DNA of 64,000 nucleotides. Origin: Burhinus oedicnemus. Its lineage: Eukaryota > Chordata > Aves > Charadriiformes > Burhinidae. The position numbers and the translations under genes are program-made. Numbering within the stretch: the stretch's first letter is position 1; each line of letters begins with the position of its first letter. Location: contig VFFE01006040.1 of the NCBI GenBank assembly GCA_008921705.1, positions 111,228 to 175,227 of the forward strand, in the 5' to 3' direction. Shown here in pieces: positions 13,078 through 25,460 of this stretch. The notes below the pieces were generated by a model. That model did no database searches, was not told where the DNA came from, and saw only the letters and a list, made by a program, of their open reading frames with translations.

Positions 13078-13088
13078 TATATATATAC
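13078..13088 (+). promoter_or_regulatory. TATA box of the three-domain Kazal gene
   Basis: TATATATATAC lies about 85-95 bases upstream of the ATG at 13172, like the element in front of the gene at 5.4 kb. Confidence 0.65.
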
Positions 13089-13171
13089 TGCGGAGAGAGA
13101 AGGCTGCAAACCATCTACTGAACTCAACAGCGACAGACTTGCAAGTAACAGGCGATACAACCACCTCCGCT

Positions 13172-16100
13172 ATGAAGACAACAGGAAGCGTTGCCCTTCT
13201 TGGGCTTGTGCTTCTCAGCTGCCTTTCTGGTAACTTGTTTTTGTTACAGTCTTTGCTAGTATCTCTAGTCCTCCTGTGCCTTTGCCTTTAATATGTACAT
13301 CTTAAAGGAGAGTTCAGCCTTTTGGAGAAGTGATTATTTAGTAATATGCAAGCTCTCTTTTAATGAACTTTATCCTTGTGCAGGGAAATACTATAGATCG
13401 GTAGGATGCATTTGTCTGATTTAAACTTATGAGACTTAGTGGGGATAATAGTGCTGCAAAAGGAGAAAAGTTTATGTCCTGTTTCTTCTTTAGTGATCAA
13501 AATTTCTGCTTTCACAAATAATTGTTTTTTTAATTTTAGCATATAAGTTCTTGTTTACTTGGAGCAGATAAAACATTTGGGAAAACAATCACTTCTTTAA
13601 TAGGAAACTGTATTTGGTTAGTCTGTTGGGAAATTAATGATTCTAGAAGAATTTTGGTCAAGGATGTTGTACAATTTTTATATTTTCTAATCTCTGTTTT
13701 TATTGTAGATCTTGTTACTGCTCAACGACGGGTGAGTAGTAGATCCTCTTTGTCATTTAGTCTTGATTTCTAAGTCTAGATGAATAACTGCTGCTCACAC
13801 TGTATCCCAGGGAAGTCTTGAGGGAGAAAAAAAAAGGAGACTGAGTGAGAAAGGAAGAATGAAAAGTGCCCCTAAGTATTATATCGCCTCTTTTCCCCAA
13901 AATAAGAAAACATTTTTGCCAGACAAAGATAACTTACTATGTTGATGATAAAAAAGACAGCGATAAATAATATAGAGTGAGAGTCAGCACAGCACAGAGT
14001 GCCAGCAGAAAATCTGTACAATTACTGAATAACTGCCTAAATATATTACTTGCCTTGATTCCCCAAGGAATGACCATTTTGCCTGCAGTGGTTGCCAAAA
14101 GTACTGAAAGTCTTAATAGCGAAAAGGCAGTTTTGCACACTGTGAGAAACACAGCATATTTTGTTCCGCCTCTTCTTCACCATGGAGGAATGGTAGAGAA
14201 AAAAAATTACCAACGGTAGTCTCCCAACGCAGCAAAAACATGATTAACACAAGTACACCCTTCTCTCCACTTGGAGACATTACAAGTCCTCTTTAACAGG
14301 CCTCCTGCGCCATGTACATGTCTGGAAAAACGATGACTGCCTGTCCCCGCAACTACGAACCCGTCTGCGGGACCGATGGCGTGACCTACCCTAACGAGTG
14401 CTCCCTCTGCAAAGAATTCTTGTGAGTATAAGGTCTCCCGATTACCTATAACGTCAGTTCACGCAGCAGACAAAAGCCTTTGGGGTTGTGACTAATCATG
14501 GGATGGACTAGATTTTTCACAAGTTTCTGTCTTCCCTAATGCCCGCGATCTTCCGTGTCAAAGCTCCTGAATCTGATTAATTACTGGGGCTTTATGAGTG
14601 GAGAGACTTAATGAGTGAGATGACTACATGGTATCAACAGATTAATCCTTCCTTTCCTTCTCTCTCTCTCCCTCTAGCCGTAACCGAGCCCTTGACAAGA
14701 AGCACGATGGAAAATGTGTTAGGGTAAGGTCTGAGATCGGTTCTTTTTCCTCCTGTGCTGAGCAGTGGTGGGTGAAATGGTGGCAGAGGGTTAAGACACC
14801 TCGCCTAGGATTAATTCTGAATTAAAACTACACAATTTCAAACTGTCAGAAATGGAATGAAAATTAAGAATTTCAGATTTGCAAGAATTTCTTTTCAATT
14901 TTGTTTGAACAGTAAAAACCAGTGGGTTTTAAAATGTTATCTTGTGTATAACACCAGACTTAAGAATGGAAACTTTTGATTTCAATAATGCTTCAGCACC
15001 ATCAAAACACTTCTCTTCAGACTTAGAGGCTTGTTGAAGCTAAGAAATCCCCAGAGGAAGCTTGGATTTTGACTAAATTGTAATTTAGAAAAAATTATTC
15101 TATAAGAACATTTATCATAAAGTTTGTTTATCAATATATGGAGCTACCATGAAGTGGAGAAGTATATTTTTAGTTTAGAGAGAAAAAGTAAAGAAACATG
15201 CTGGCTGTGCAATTTAGCATAATACAATGACTTCCATTTCAGTACACTCAGAGTAATTGCAGAAGCATGCGGGTGAGCGTAAACTCCATTTTCAAATGGC
15301 TTTGACATTTTGCAGTACAAGTTGCTGCCGCATAAGGCATTTTAGGCAAAGACCCTTCATGGTGGTGTTCACTGTAAAAACCCGCAAGATGATAGGGATG
15401 AAGCCCATTTCAGGACAGGATAAAACAGATATTCCAGGATCATGCTGTACCCACGTGTAGGATTTCAACTGTTCGTGCTCCTCCAACTCCACCACACTGG
15501 GGCTGGAAGGTCCTTTCCTCTGGCAGCTCTGGGGAGAGGGGGAGATCACTCTTGTGCTGTGCTCCAATACACAGGACTGATGCAAAGGGGAGCAGAGATT
15601 AAAATGTTGTTCTGTGACTGTTTCAGCTCGACTGTACTGGCTACTTGAGATCAGGCAGTGGTGCTGCGATCCCCTGCACCCTGGAATACTCACCCATCTG
15701 CGCCACCAACGGGGTTACCTACAGAAACAAGTGCCAGTTCTGCAGTGCCGTGGCGTAAGTGAAGGGGCTGGGTGACGGGAGCGGTTCCTGGATCAGTAGG
15801 TGCCCATGTTGGTACTTAGAGCAAAACAAGGTAGTTTGACTTGTGAAGCAGCTGCGCTTGTGCTCATTCATTCTCAACTCGCTTTCTTCCCAAAGGAATG
15901 GACTGGACATAAACCTGCGCAATATGGGAGAATGCTTCCAGCAAAAGGAGGTAAATCTGCACTCTTAACTGCTGCTACAATACATTTTACAACACAAATT
16001 CACTGAATCATAACTAAATAACAGAAACACCTGCACTATCCTAGTGTGTTTGGCCTGGAAATAGGATTGGGGGAAAATAGTTAAAACATGCCAGGGTAAA

Positions 16101-17290
16101 AGGGTACTGAACCAAATCCATGACTCTCATATGCAGTCCCCCATCTGACTGGGGAACGCAGCAGTCAGTGAGTGCCGAGACCTTCATTTACCAGAAAGGG
16201 TGCTGAGCAAGAGATGCTGCTTCATCCCTTCTGCGGGAGAGCAGGAGGGTCATATACTACCAGCAATCTTAGTAGCGGTGATTCCTCGGGTGGGAGTACT
16301 TTCTACAGTGTGGCTTGCGACCCTCCACTTTCTGTACGCTTGCCTCTGCTAGCCTGATGAACCAGAGCAGAGCAGCCAGCGGGAGGGCCAGCCTGGAAAT
16401 ATCAGCATGGTCATTTCACTATTTATAATAGTATTTATTAGATTCCCTGCCTTCTCCCCACTTCAGGCTGCTCCAGGCAAGCATTTTCTCTGCCTTTGAG
16501 TTTGCAGAGTTACTAGAACAACAGAGCTCTGCACCTGAAAAGTGCTTTTATGCTTTGCCATATCATAACCATTAAATAAACATAGAGAACTCATGTAGGA
16601 AAATACGAGGGGACAGCTTTGAAACCTGTTGTTGCTCCGTTATTTAGGATATTGACTGTGGCCAACAGAAGGGTGGCAATCTCATCTGCACCTCCGAATA
16701 CAACCCCCTTTGTGGCTCCGATGGCAGAACTTACGGAAACAAGTGCCAGTTCTGCAACGCAGTTTTGTAAGTATGGGGCTCACCACGTAGCCATGAAACC
16801 AGAGGAGCTGGAGCGCACACGCAGCTGGTGTGGAAGCCCTGGAGCTCCTGTTAGCCCCTTGGTAAATCCATCTCTGCCCCGTGTTTCTCTCTGGACACTC
16901 ACTCCTCTGTCACCCCCCAGGCACTGTAGATCTTAAGCCCGAATGAGTCGTCTTCTTCCCTTGCAATTAAATCCAGCTCCCCGTTTGCAGGCTCATAGCG
17001 TTGCTGACTCCCTCCCTGCCAGTGATTTAAACTGCGACCATAGGAGGTGTGCAAAATTATGGGGTTTGTCCCCAATCTCTTTCAAGTGAGAAAGTGTGTA
17101 ACTTGGTGAATCAAGAAAGAAGTGAAACACTAAGCAAAGTACTTTATAACTTGGAGAGCCCAAGAGAATTAGCTTATTTGGGTAAAGTTAGACTATAAAG
17201 CTGAGATCCATGTCTGTAATTCTGGTCTCCTTCTTTCTCTCCAGGCGGAGCCGGGGAAATCTGTTCCTCAGATACCGTGGTGAATGCTGA
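13172..17290 (+). CDS. Secreted three-Kazal-domain protease inhibitor (198 aa)
   Basis: Eight coding exons, all GT-AG: 13172-13229, 13709-13731, 14300-14421, 14678-14723, 15627-15754, 15896-15950, 16648-16766, 17245-17290 (stop TGA 17288-17290). They total 597 nt, exactly in frame. The signal peptide ([19 protein letters not shown]) resembles that of the inhibitor at 20.7 kb. Domain 1 (exons 3-4) is of the classical type: [18 protein letters not shown]1 Arg, ending KKHDGKC. Domain 2 (exons 5-6) has [17 protein letters not shown]1 Leu, and the less usual CATNG core. Domain 3 (exons 7-8) has [17 protein letters not shown]1 Ser, ending RYRGEC. Each domain has six Cys. Expected targets are trypsin-like (domain 1), chymotrypsin-like (domain 2) and possibly elastase-like (domain 3) proteases; this is inference from P1 only. 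It may be annotated as SPINK5-like or ovoinhibitor-like in other birds. No orthologue is assigned. Confidence 0.88.
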
Positions 17291-17400
17291 GCGCTGGAGC
17301 TGTACTCTTCGCCCTGATTTTTCCCTTACAAATCCTGCAATCAAACACGCTCTTCCTTGCTCCCTCAACTATTGCTCATTGGTCTCTGCTTTGAATGATC

Positions 17401-17406
17401 AATAAA
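17401..17406 (+). terminator. Poly(A) signal of the three-domain Kazal gene
   Basis: AATAAA is found 111 bases after the stop codon, followed by a GT-rich stretch (GGTTTTTGGTTTTGG) at about 17438-17455. Confidence 0.75.
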
Positions 17407-17459
17407 TGAAATGCAGCCACTATCTTTGCTGTGGACTGGTTTTTGGTTTTGGTTTTTTT

Positions 17460-20400
17460 TTTCAGGGCAGGGGTAATGGTCTTCAGGCTTTTAGGTACTT
17501 ATCTGTCAGGCAGGAGAAGTTGTGAAATAAACCACAATAAAGAGCAAAGCGTAACACCCGTCACACACCAGCCCAAGCCCTCACAAGAATACGTCACTCC
17601 ATACCAAACCGTCAGAAGAGAAACCAAGCTGCTAGAAAGTACCGCCACTTTCCTAATTTTGGTGTCTTAAAGAGCGTAAATTGATTTGTCTTTCTAACAG
17701 CACTGAGTCTTGAGGAACTGGTCCTTTTAGGGGCCCTGGCATGGGGGAATGGTCCTGGAGAGCTGTGGAAGAGAAAGGTGGCCATGGTCAGCCCTACTTG
17801 GTCACACCTGGGCAAGGGGCAGGTCTGGCAGTGCCTTATAAAAAGGAGGCTTATGGCAAAGGGAGGAGGCTATCTCATAGGGAAGAAAATTAGGAACTGC
17901 TGCTTCCTTGAAGGGTGTGTCCATCGAGACTGTTGATCAGCAGAAAATTGCAGCAGGCTAGGCAAGGCTGTAATGAGCCTAATGAGGACCTGAGGAGAAA
18001 TTAGACTGAGCTCAGGCTTTCAGATTCTTGGAGAAGAGATTTGAAAAGTTGTACCTGGGGTATTTGAGGCAGACCTTCAGGAAAAGGTCTTGGATTTTCT
18101 AGCCCTAGGAAAGAAGGGTCAGAAGATGCGCTGGTAGCTCCAAGGTGGTTACTATCTTGAAAAAAACGTATGGAGATAACATCTTTGTGGGAGCTTAAAG
18201 AGCGCACTGGAGGAGCAATGACATATATGAATGTTCATGATGATGTGCCATCTTTTTGTGTGAGTCAAGGAGTTAATGTGCAAACAGCACAGGCAAAAAG
18301 GCCCAAATGCCATGGCTCAGACACTCCCTTCCTCTTCCTTTCTCTACCTCCCTTTCTCTTGTTATGTAGCAAGAATATCTGCTGCTAAGGCTGATATTTA
18401 GGACAAAATCTCTGACTTCAAGCTTTTTCCTTGGATCTTGTTTCCTGAAGTAGATCATTTCTTCACCAGGAATTTTGTAGGTCCTTCCCAGCAGAAGGTA
18501 AGAGGCTTGTCCTTCCCCTAGTACTAGCACAGCACAATGCTCTGCCCTAGGAACAGGAATGGAATTTCCTACTTTCCGGTTTTTTTCTGTTAGTACAGCC
18601 AATATAAATCACATCATGCCTTTGTGCCTGCTCTTAAGAAAAGACAAACTGGACAATCGTGAGAGTCCTCACTGCTTACCTGCTTGTGTGTGTGTGAAAA
18701 ATAATTAAGGAAGAGTCTAAGTAGCTAGTGGATGCGAACAGAGACCTGTCAGCACAGGACCAAGCTCTGCTATAATTTCTTGTTGGCCAAGAGGTTTATA
18801 GAGTGGCCACAGACCAGTGGAGTTTTGGCCATAGCAGGAAATTGTCTTCAACAGCAAGATCCTGCAGTGAGCCTCCTCTGCAGCAGTAGTTTCTGCCTGA
18901 GGAAGCCAGATACTTGCTTAGGAGCTCAAGAGGCATTGGAAAAGCCCAAAGAAGAGTGGCTCACCTACAGGGAAAGGAAGGGCAAATGGCAAGTTCTGAG
19001 TATACGGCTGTATCCTAGATGCCTCGTGAGCCTCTAAGCAAGAGCTCTTTAGAAGATGAAAGGTTTGTATCACGTAAGACTGAAGACTGGTCCAGCACAG
19101 GCAAGTACTCTGCTTGACACCAGCAAGACTCTGCCCAGCTACACCCATTAGACTGCAAAGCGAGGTCCAGGTGCCCTTCTTCTATCCCTGATTTTCAGAG
19201 GAACAGAAGAATTTCCTCACCTAGGCCAACAAGTGGCCTGTTTCAGATGCTATAAAGAAGTGGAAAGGGGTAATAACAATAATCACCTGGTTGGTAATTT
19301 AGTCTCTTCCTCTCCTCAGCCCGGAAGGGATTGGTCCCTGTGGTAAGTTTGCTAAGGCTTTTGCTAGTCAGTTATGCTGCAGCAACCGAAACGTTTGGGT
19401 AGATAAAGGACTGAGGCATTAAGGTCGTGGTCATGAGCAGTGACGTATGAAACTAGAAAAGGCAAACAAGTAGTGCTGTGAGTGGCAGAACTAAGTGTGA
19501 TTTTGAACGGCACTGTGGCTGACTGACTTGATAACTAAATTATATGAGAGGCTGCGTCGTGAGCTCACCCTTAATAGACATCTCAGAATTCACCTGTCAG
19601 TCACGGCTTCTCTGCCGTGTGCATTTTAACATGTCTAGCAAGCTGCAAACTCTAATGCTTTCCCAGGTGTAGGGCATTCATAACATTGCTCTCCTGCAGA
19701 AACTCTCTCCCTTGCTGGCTGAGGACGTTAGTAGCATCTTTCCTCTGTTGCTAGAAAAACATATAAAAATGTTTGAGTTTGGGCTTTTTTAAATTTTATT
19801 TTTACTCCTAAGTCAAATTTGGTTGGAACTAGTAGATTCAAAATTTACAGGGTGAACTAATAAACAGATACATCTATACACAGTGCTCACATAAGGCTTG
19901 TCTCCTTAGGAAAGCATGCTAAAATTGTATTATTCTTACCTGACCAGATATTTTGCAAATGGTGCAGCTGAACACAAATCCTTGCACAGACTAAGCTGGA
20001 AATAGAGCTCAAGTCTCCCAATTCCTCATCAAATTCCCTTCATTGCCATTTGCTGTGGGAGCGGAGCCCTAACATATGTTTGTGAATGCGAAAAACTGGA
20101 AAACATTGACAGCTAGAGTTTAAATAGTTCAGGGAGGGGAGTCAGCAGTCCTATCTGGGACTGTGTGCACAGCTATGAGAGCATGTCACATCGGAGCGCT
20201 TCTCCACCCCAACCCAACAAATTTAGAACCATCCTCAAAAATAGCCAGGGAACAACGTATAATTGGTTTCACAGACAACATATTCTCATGCTGTGATTTA
20301 TTTCGTAACGTCTAGTGAGTGTCATCACGCCGCACTCAAAGCCTCGGAGCTGGCATTCAGCAAGGGCCCAGAGAATGAAAATTACCAGCTTCCCTGATGA

Positions 20401-20600
20401 ATCACCACTTTGAAAATTCACCCTTGTGAGAATCCTGTGACTATTTAGAAAAAAAAAAAAAAGTTATTACAAGCCCGAGTCTATCACTCATATAATTAGC
20501 CCTTTCTAGGTTTGATGTGGACAGGGCAGCATTCCTAAAGCACCATAAACACGGCTAGGACCAATAATGGCTTTACAAATGAAGTGGAGAAGTTCTCACA
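17460..20600. other. Intergenic, no gene recognised
   Basis: No complete inhibitor gene is visible. The one exon-like item is a 23-base segment at 19320-19342, framed by a strong polypyrimidine-AG and a GTAAGT (see findings). A short GT repeat lies at about 18684-18697 and an A-run at about 20449-20462. Confidence 0.45.
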
Positions 20601-20637
20601 ATTAAGGTGGGGAATGAGGACAGCTACAGATGGGTGC

Positions 20638-20644
20638 ATAAATA
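20638..20644 (+). promoter_or_regulatory. TATA-like box of the 80-aa Kazal gene
   Basis: ATAAATA lies 99 bases before the ATG at 20743, matching the spacing seen in the two preceding inhibitor genes. Confidence 0.5.
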
Positions 20645-20742
20645 CACAGAAAGGCAAGTCTGTGTGTGCACTGTGGGCTCCGGTGCTGAGACGACACCTC
20701 CCGCACAGATCGCTTGGCTTGGACTAAAGAGCTACCTGCAGC

Positions 20743-23700
20743 ATGAAGGCAACAGGTGCCTTAGTGCTTCTCAGCCTGCTGCTGCTCTCTTTCTTCTCGG
20801 GTAAGTGATCTTTTCCCTAGCCTAGAAAAAAAAAAAAACCAACCCAAAACCTTTCCTAACAACAGCAAACTTCGGAGAGCCTTGATCACCGGATGACAGG
20901 CTTGAAGATAAAGCTGAGCAAGTAGAAAATATCTGTGGGACTTGCTCACTCGTATGACATATTTCCACTCCTCGTGTGCCTCCGCAGTGAATAACGCAGC
21001 GGAGGTGTCACTGGGAGACAGAGCGAGCAAATTCTAAGCAGCTCTTTCAGCAAATGTACCAAAGCAGAGTGTAATTATGAATTTTTGGTACAAATGTTCA
21101 CTGGAGAGTTTCGCTGAACCAGTTAGAGAAGAAACTCACTCACCTCAGGGTCATCAGCTCTTGTTTTGATCCCAAGCATCTTGGTATTTGGTGTTTTCCT
21201 TGGAGATGTGGAAATGTAATTAGATGAAAGTTTCAGCTTTCGTTTATGTTGCAGAGAAAAGCTTGAAAATTAAATTCAAATGTCCTCAAGGAGTCAGAAC
21301 AAAGAGGCAAATTAAAAGGATCCAGCATTTTTTTATCTGGAGATTTACACATCTCTCTGATGATCTGGGGAAGCTGAGTGATGATTTTTGAACATATAGG
21401 TCAGATCAGTGTTATCAATTGCTTGTGTCCAGCTGACCCAGCTCTGGAAGGTTTGTGGTGACAGTTACTGAAGAATGTGCGGAACAAGAATTATTTATAC
21501 TTGTTTTTCTGTGAATAATTTGAATAAAGAATTCACTTGAGAAAATTGCAAGCTGTGCATGGAGAAAAGGGGTGAATTACTTTGTACACATTATTCATTA
21601 TGAAATATTCATCTGTCTCTAATTGAGTCTTAATTGGGACTGGGTTCCGTCAGAGTGCTGAAGCTTCCTTCCAAGGCCAGGCGGAATAGCACCAAACTCT
21701 GTGATCTCCTATAAAATAAACAAATGTCAAGAGACATCATCACAAAGTCTTGTGTAGCTGCATGTAATATTTATAAAAACTGTCGAATGAGCTATTTTGT
21801 AAATAATATGCAGATAACCTTAACGGTGACTTTACAATTAAGGCAGCCTAGCTTAACCTGAGGATATGATAAATACACCAGCACCAGGTATAAAACACCA
21901 AAGGGCAACACAATTGGCAGAAGAAGCAGGGTGGGTTGATGGGTGATGGTCTAGCTGGCTGAGACTTGGGTGGGAATTCCAATGCGTGGGGGCCTGACTG
22001 TAGGACAAGGTCCTCCCTTCTCCTGCCCCAGGTTCCCTCCTGCCCAGAGCCACCTGAGCAGCATCACAGCTGGAGATCCCACTGACCCGGCAGGTACAGC
22101 CTCTCATCTGAACCTCTGCTGTCCCACTGCTATGTGAGATGCTGGGCATTTGTCCCACAGTGTTGTGACCTAGATTCTGCAAATCTTCGTTCAATCCACC
22201 CCTGAGTGTCAGGCTCCCCCTTAGAGACATCGCAGGGTCGCCCTGTCCCACAGCTCTGACTCAACCTACACGCCTGACTGCAGTCTTTGCAGTGAAGAAG
22301 TATAAAGAGGATGGACTGATTATCTTCAAGCCCAGAGCCAGTGGTTACAGCGGGTATTTTTGCACTCGTACTGACCGGCACTGCCTGTTCTGCTCTCTAT
22401 CACCTCATGACGTCTCTTTGTATCTCGCCCGGGATGAAGTTGTTCTGGGAGAGTCTCCGGGCTGTGCTGTGCTGAGGATGGCTGTGAAGCTGATCGCGGG
22501 GTCTCCCTCTCCTTCTCCACAGTACACTCTCATTAGCAGTACCAGCCATTTTCGTTGTTCAGAGGTGCAGGAGCCTAAAAGCTTTAAAAGTCAATATAGC
22601 TTTAAAATCTCTGTTGAGCGCGGCTCCAGATCCGATATGGCAGCTCGCTTCCCCAGGAGTGGCTGCCTTCCAGGAGATTGGGTTATGTGTCTGAGGTGCA
22701 GTTAGCAGCTGAATGACTGATTACATGGTATTTTAGTAACATTTTTCAAAAAAGCAAAATACTGAAAAGCAATTCAGATAATGTATTTCCTGTCCCCTCC
22801 TCCGCCACACAGGCTGATGGAGTAGGAAAAACCTGGTGCATGTTTCACTGTGGTTTGCATAAAGGGTTTATGACTTTAGTTCAGCCTCTATCAGAAAATA
22901 ATGCTAATGTGTAAAATCTCTGGGTTTTTTGTTGTTTTGTTTTTTTTTTTCCAGATGTAGCGGGTCAAGACATTGAAGAGGTTAGTGCAGCTTACTGTAT
23001 CTGCATTTTCTAGAGGAATGGTTTTGTAACCGAGATCTTGGCGCATGGTAAACAGTTTTTAATGTCTGCTGGGAGCAGGTGGGTCCTTCCAAGATGACTC
23101 AACACTTTGAGGAGTTTACTGTTGTACAGGGGAAGTTATGTGTGGCCACGTTAGCAAGTAGACCAGGGAAATAGATGGTTGGTTTAGCAAATGCTTCGCA
23201 TGATTAGGTCTAGGGTCCTTGCACAGTGTTGTGTTTGTACGCAGCACCACTCTTGTCCACTTTGCTCCACTGTCCAATCTCCTCTGAAACAAATGGACTA
23301 TTGAGAGTGTTTTATCCCCCCGAACAAGGTCCATCACTGGGACCTGTCCAGAGAGAAAATGCCTGTACATTTCCTTGACAACATTTTTAATTCCCCATAG
23401 ACTATGGTTTTCTCCTCCTTCCGCTGGGAAGGCAGAAAGCTCAGTGAGCACGAAGCTGAGTGCAGTTTCGCAAGATGCATGAAGCCATGCAGCAGTGAGC
23501 TAACTTGGTGCCAAATGCCTGAAAGAGCATCAGTGCTGACTCTTCTCCTACATGCCTAGGCTGATTCACTTCTGTCTTTGGGAGATCAAGACTTCTCCCA
23601 GGTGACTACAGTTTCCCTCCTCAAAGGTGGGCCAAAAATTCCCCTGAAACATTGTTTCTGCTCATTTCTGACAGGGCTTTTCATTTCAGTAAACAGGCAG

Positions 23701-24763
23701 TGTCATCACCGCCGCTTTAGTCCCCTTGTCAGAAAAAGCATTATATTAGTGATCTTATATCCAATTTGCAAAGTGGAATAAAAAGCATGAGAGTCCTGAA
23801 AAGGTTTTTTTTTTATTCCTTCTGCAGATCTGTAGAGAGTTTGTAAACAGAAGCGTGTACTGCACGAGGGAGTCCAACCCTCACTGCGGCACGGATGGCA
23901 TCACGTACGGAAACAAGTGCGCCTTCTGCAAGGCAGTGCTGTAAGTGAAAGCAGAGGGGATTGAAATAACAGTGAGAGTTGATCATTTCCATGTATGCAA
24001 TGATGTTCTTCACGGAGGGGAGGCCCTTCATCCAGGCTGCTCCTCTTGTAGGGACCAGCCCTTGAATCGAGCCAGGTGGAACATTTCCTCCTTGGACCAG
24101 AGCCACATGAATGCAAGTTAATTTAAATTCATTTCTAGGCTTTGCACGCTGCTGGTTGCCATGCTGAGAGGCAGCATGGGGCCCGGTAGGCAATTGCATC
24201 CTGCCTGTACCTTCTGCACGCACTAAATTGATGCAGATTTCCCACTATATGCCACAGGCTGCAACTCTCACTGCCCACGCTTCTGGATACTGAGAAATGT
24301 CTGGAGGAATGCGGGAGCTGAGCCGTGCCAAATTATTCCTGAAAAGTTTGAATGGACTTTGTGGAACAAGACACAAAATCTCAGAGGAAGAACCTGAGTT
24401 TCTCCTTTTCTGGAGCTCTGTCACCTTTTAAGGGAGATGCAATAGGAGCCAGCACCCCTGCACTGAACGTGCTTGCAGAACGTTGGTTTTTCCTTAGCAG
24501 TCCTTAACATTTGGTGCACACTCAAGGCTGCCTTATCCTAGGGGAAACTAGAGAAGAGCAAGGAGAGGAGAAAATGGCTTGATGTTCCCTGTGAGGTACC
24601 ATGGTACACTAGCACGAGTCAGACAAATGGTCCTGTTCAGACAGATGAGCTCCTTGTCCCACAGTGCTGTGCCTGTCTTACACTGCTTTCTCTAAGTCTG
24701 TCTTGCTCCTTTTACAGGAGAAGTGGAGGGAAAATAAGATTGAAGCACCTGGGGAAATGCTGA
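20743..24763 (+). CDS. Secreted single-Kazal-domain trypsin-type inhibitor (80 aa)
   Basis: Four coding exons: 20743-20800, 22955-22980, 23828-23940, 24718-24763 (stop TGA 24761-24763), 243 nt in frame. The signal peptide is [20 protein letters not shown] 26-nt exon adds DVAGQDIEE, then comes a Kazal domain with six Cys: [20 protein letters not shown] and ending LKHLGKC. P1 is Arg (C-T-R-E), so trypsin-like proteases are the expected targets. The donor after exon 2 is GTTAGT, weaker than the GTAAGT donors elsewhere in the gene. Intron 1 is unusually long for this cluster (about 2.15 kb) and contains a 137-codon open frame with no recognisable domain. The signal exon is close in sequence to that of the three-domain gene, indicating tandem duplication. 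It resembles mammalian one-domain SPINK proteins in size, but no one-to-one orthologue can be named from sequence alone. Confidence 0.88.
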
Positions 24764-24871
24764 GTCCTCACTGTCACCCAGCAGCAACAGCTGAGCCCCT
24801 GTCAGCAACGGCTGCAGACGCCCGTGCACGGAGACGGGAGCAGCTTGCCTTCACCTCTGCCATCTCTGCTC

Positions 24872-24882
24872 AATAAAATAAA
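24872..24882 (+). terminator. Overlapping poly(A) signals of the 80-aa Kazal gene
   Basis: Two overlapping AATAAA hexamers (24872-24877 and 24877-24882) lie 109 bases after the stop codon. Confidence 0.75.
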
Positions 24883-25460
24883 ACTCAGCACAATTCTTTG
24901 GCTGGATTCCTTTTGCCGTAATACCCACAAAAGCGCTTTGATACAGCCGTGCTAGAGCCTAATGCATGGCTTCGCTGTACTGTGCTATTACATCACCCTC
25001 CTCCCAGGAAGCAAGGCGCTCCCTGTGCTGGAGCGGCGATTCCCACGGCTCCTGCGGGCTGTGTCCTCCTGTCCCCAGCAGCCGTAGCTCTTCTGTCCCG
25101 TCCTGCCTGCCAAATTGGCACACACTTGCTGGGCAGCCAAGCAGCACAACCACTCATGGGCTCCCACCCAACTATCCCCATCCCAGGGGGTGGGTGACAG
25201 CGGGCGCCTTTATTCTTTACCCAGCCTCCATAGGCATGTTCCTTCCTCTCTTGGAGGTTATTGTGGGAGGGTGACAGGAGAGCTGGTGAACAGCGTGACT
25301 GCATATGCCTCATCTCCTTTGGAAACCAGAGACGAACAAGCTGAGGCTAGGAAATATTGCTCTGTTTAAGCCTGTAACAAGAAGATGGCAGGCGGAGGCT
25401 GGTTTTAGGCAGAAGCTGCGAGGCTCTTCTTTCCAAATCAGTCTTTCTTCTTCCTTCTAG

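Noticed and set aside
22292..22705. 137-codon + strand open frame in intron 1 of the 80-aa inhibitor gene
   Set aside because: It includes an [12 protein letters not shown] stretch that at first looks cysteine-patterned, but there is no Kazal core and no signal peptide, and composition is as expected by chance. Length alone is not enough.
24966..25274. Cysteine-rich frame (LCWSGDSHGSCGLC) downstream of the 80-aa inhibitor gene
   Set aside because: I tested it as the missing first half of a Kazal domain for the orphan terminal exon. Cys spacing and the G-x-D-G-x-T-Y core are absent.
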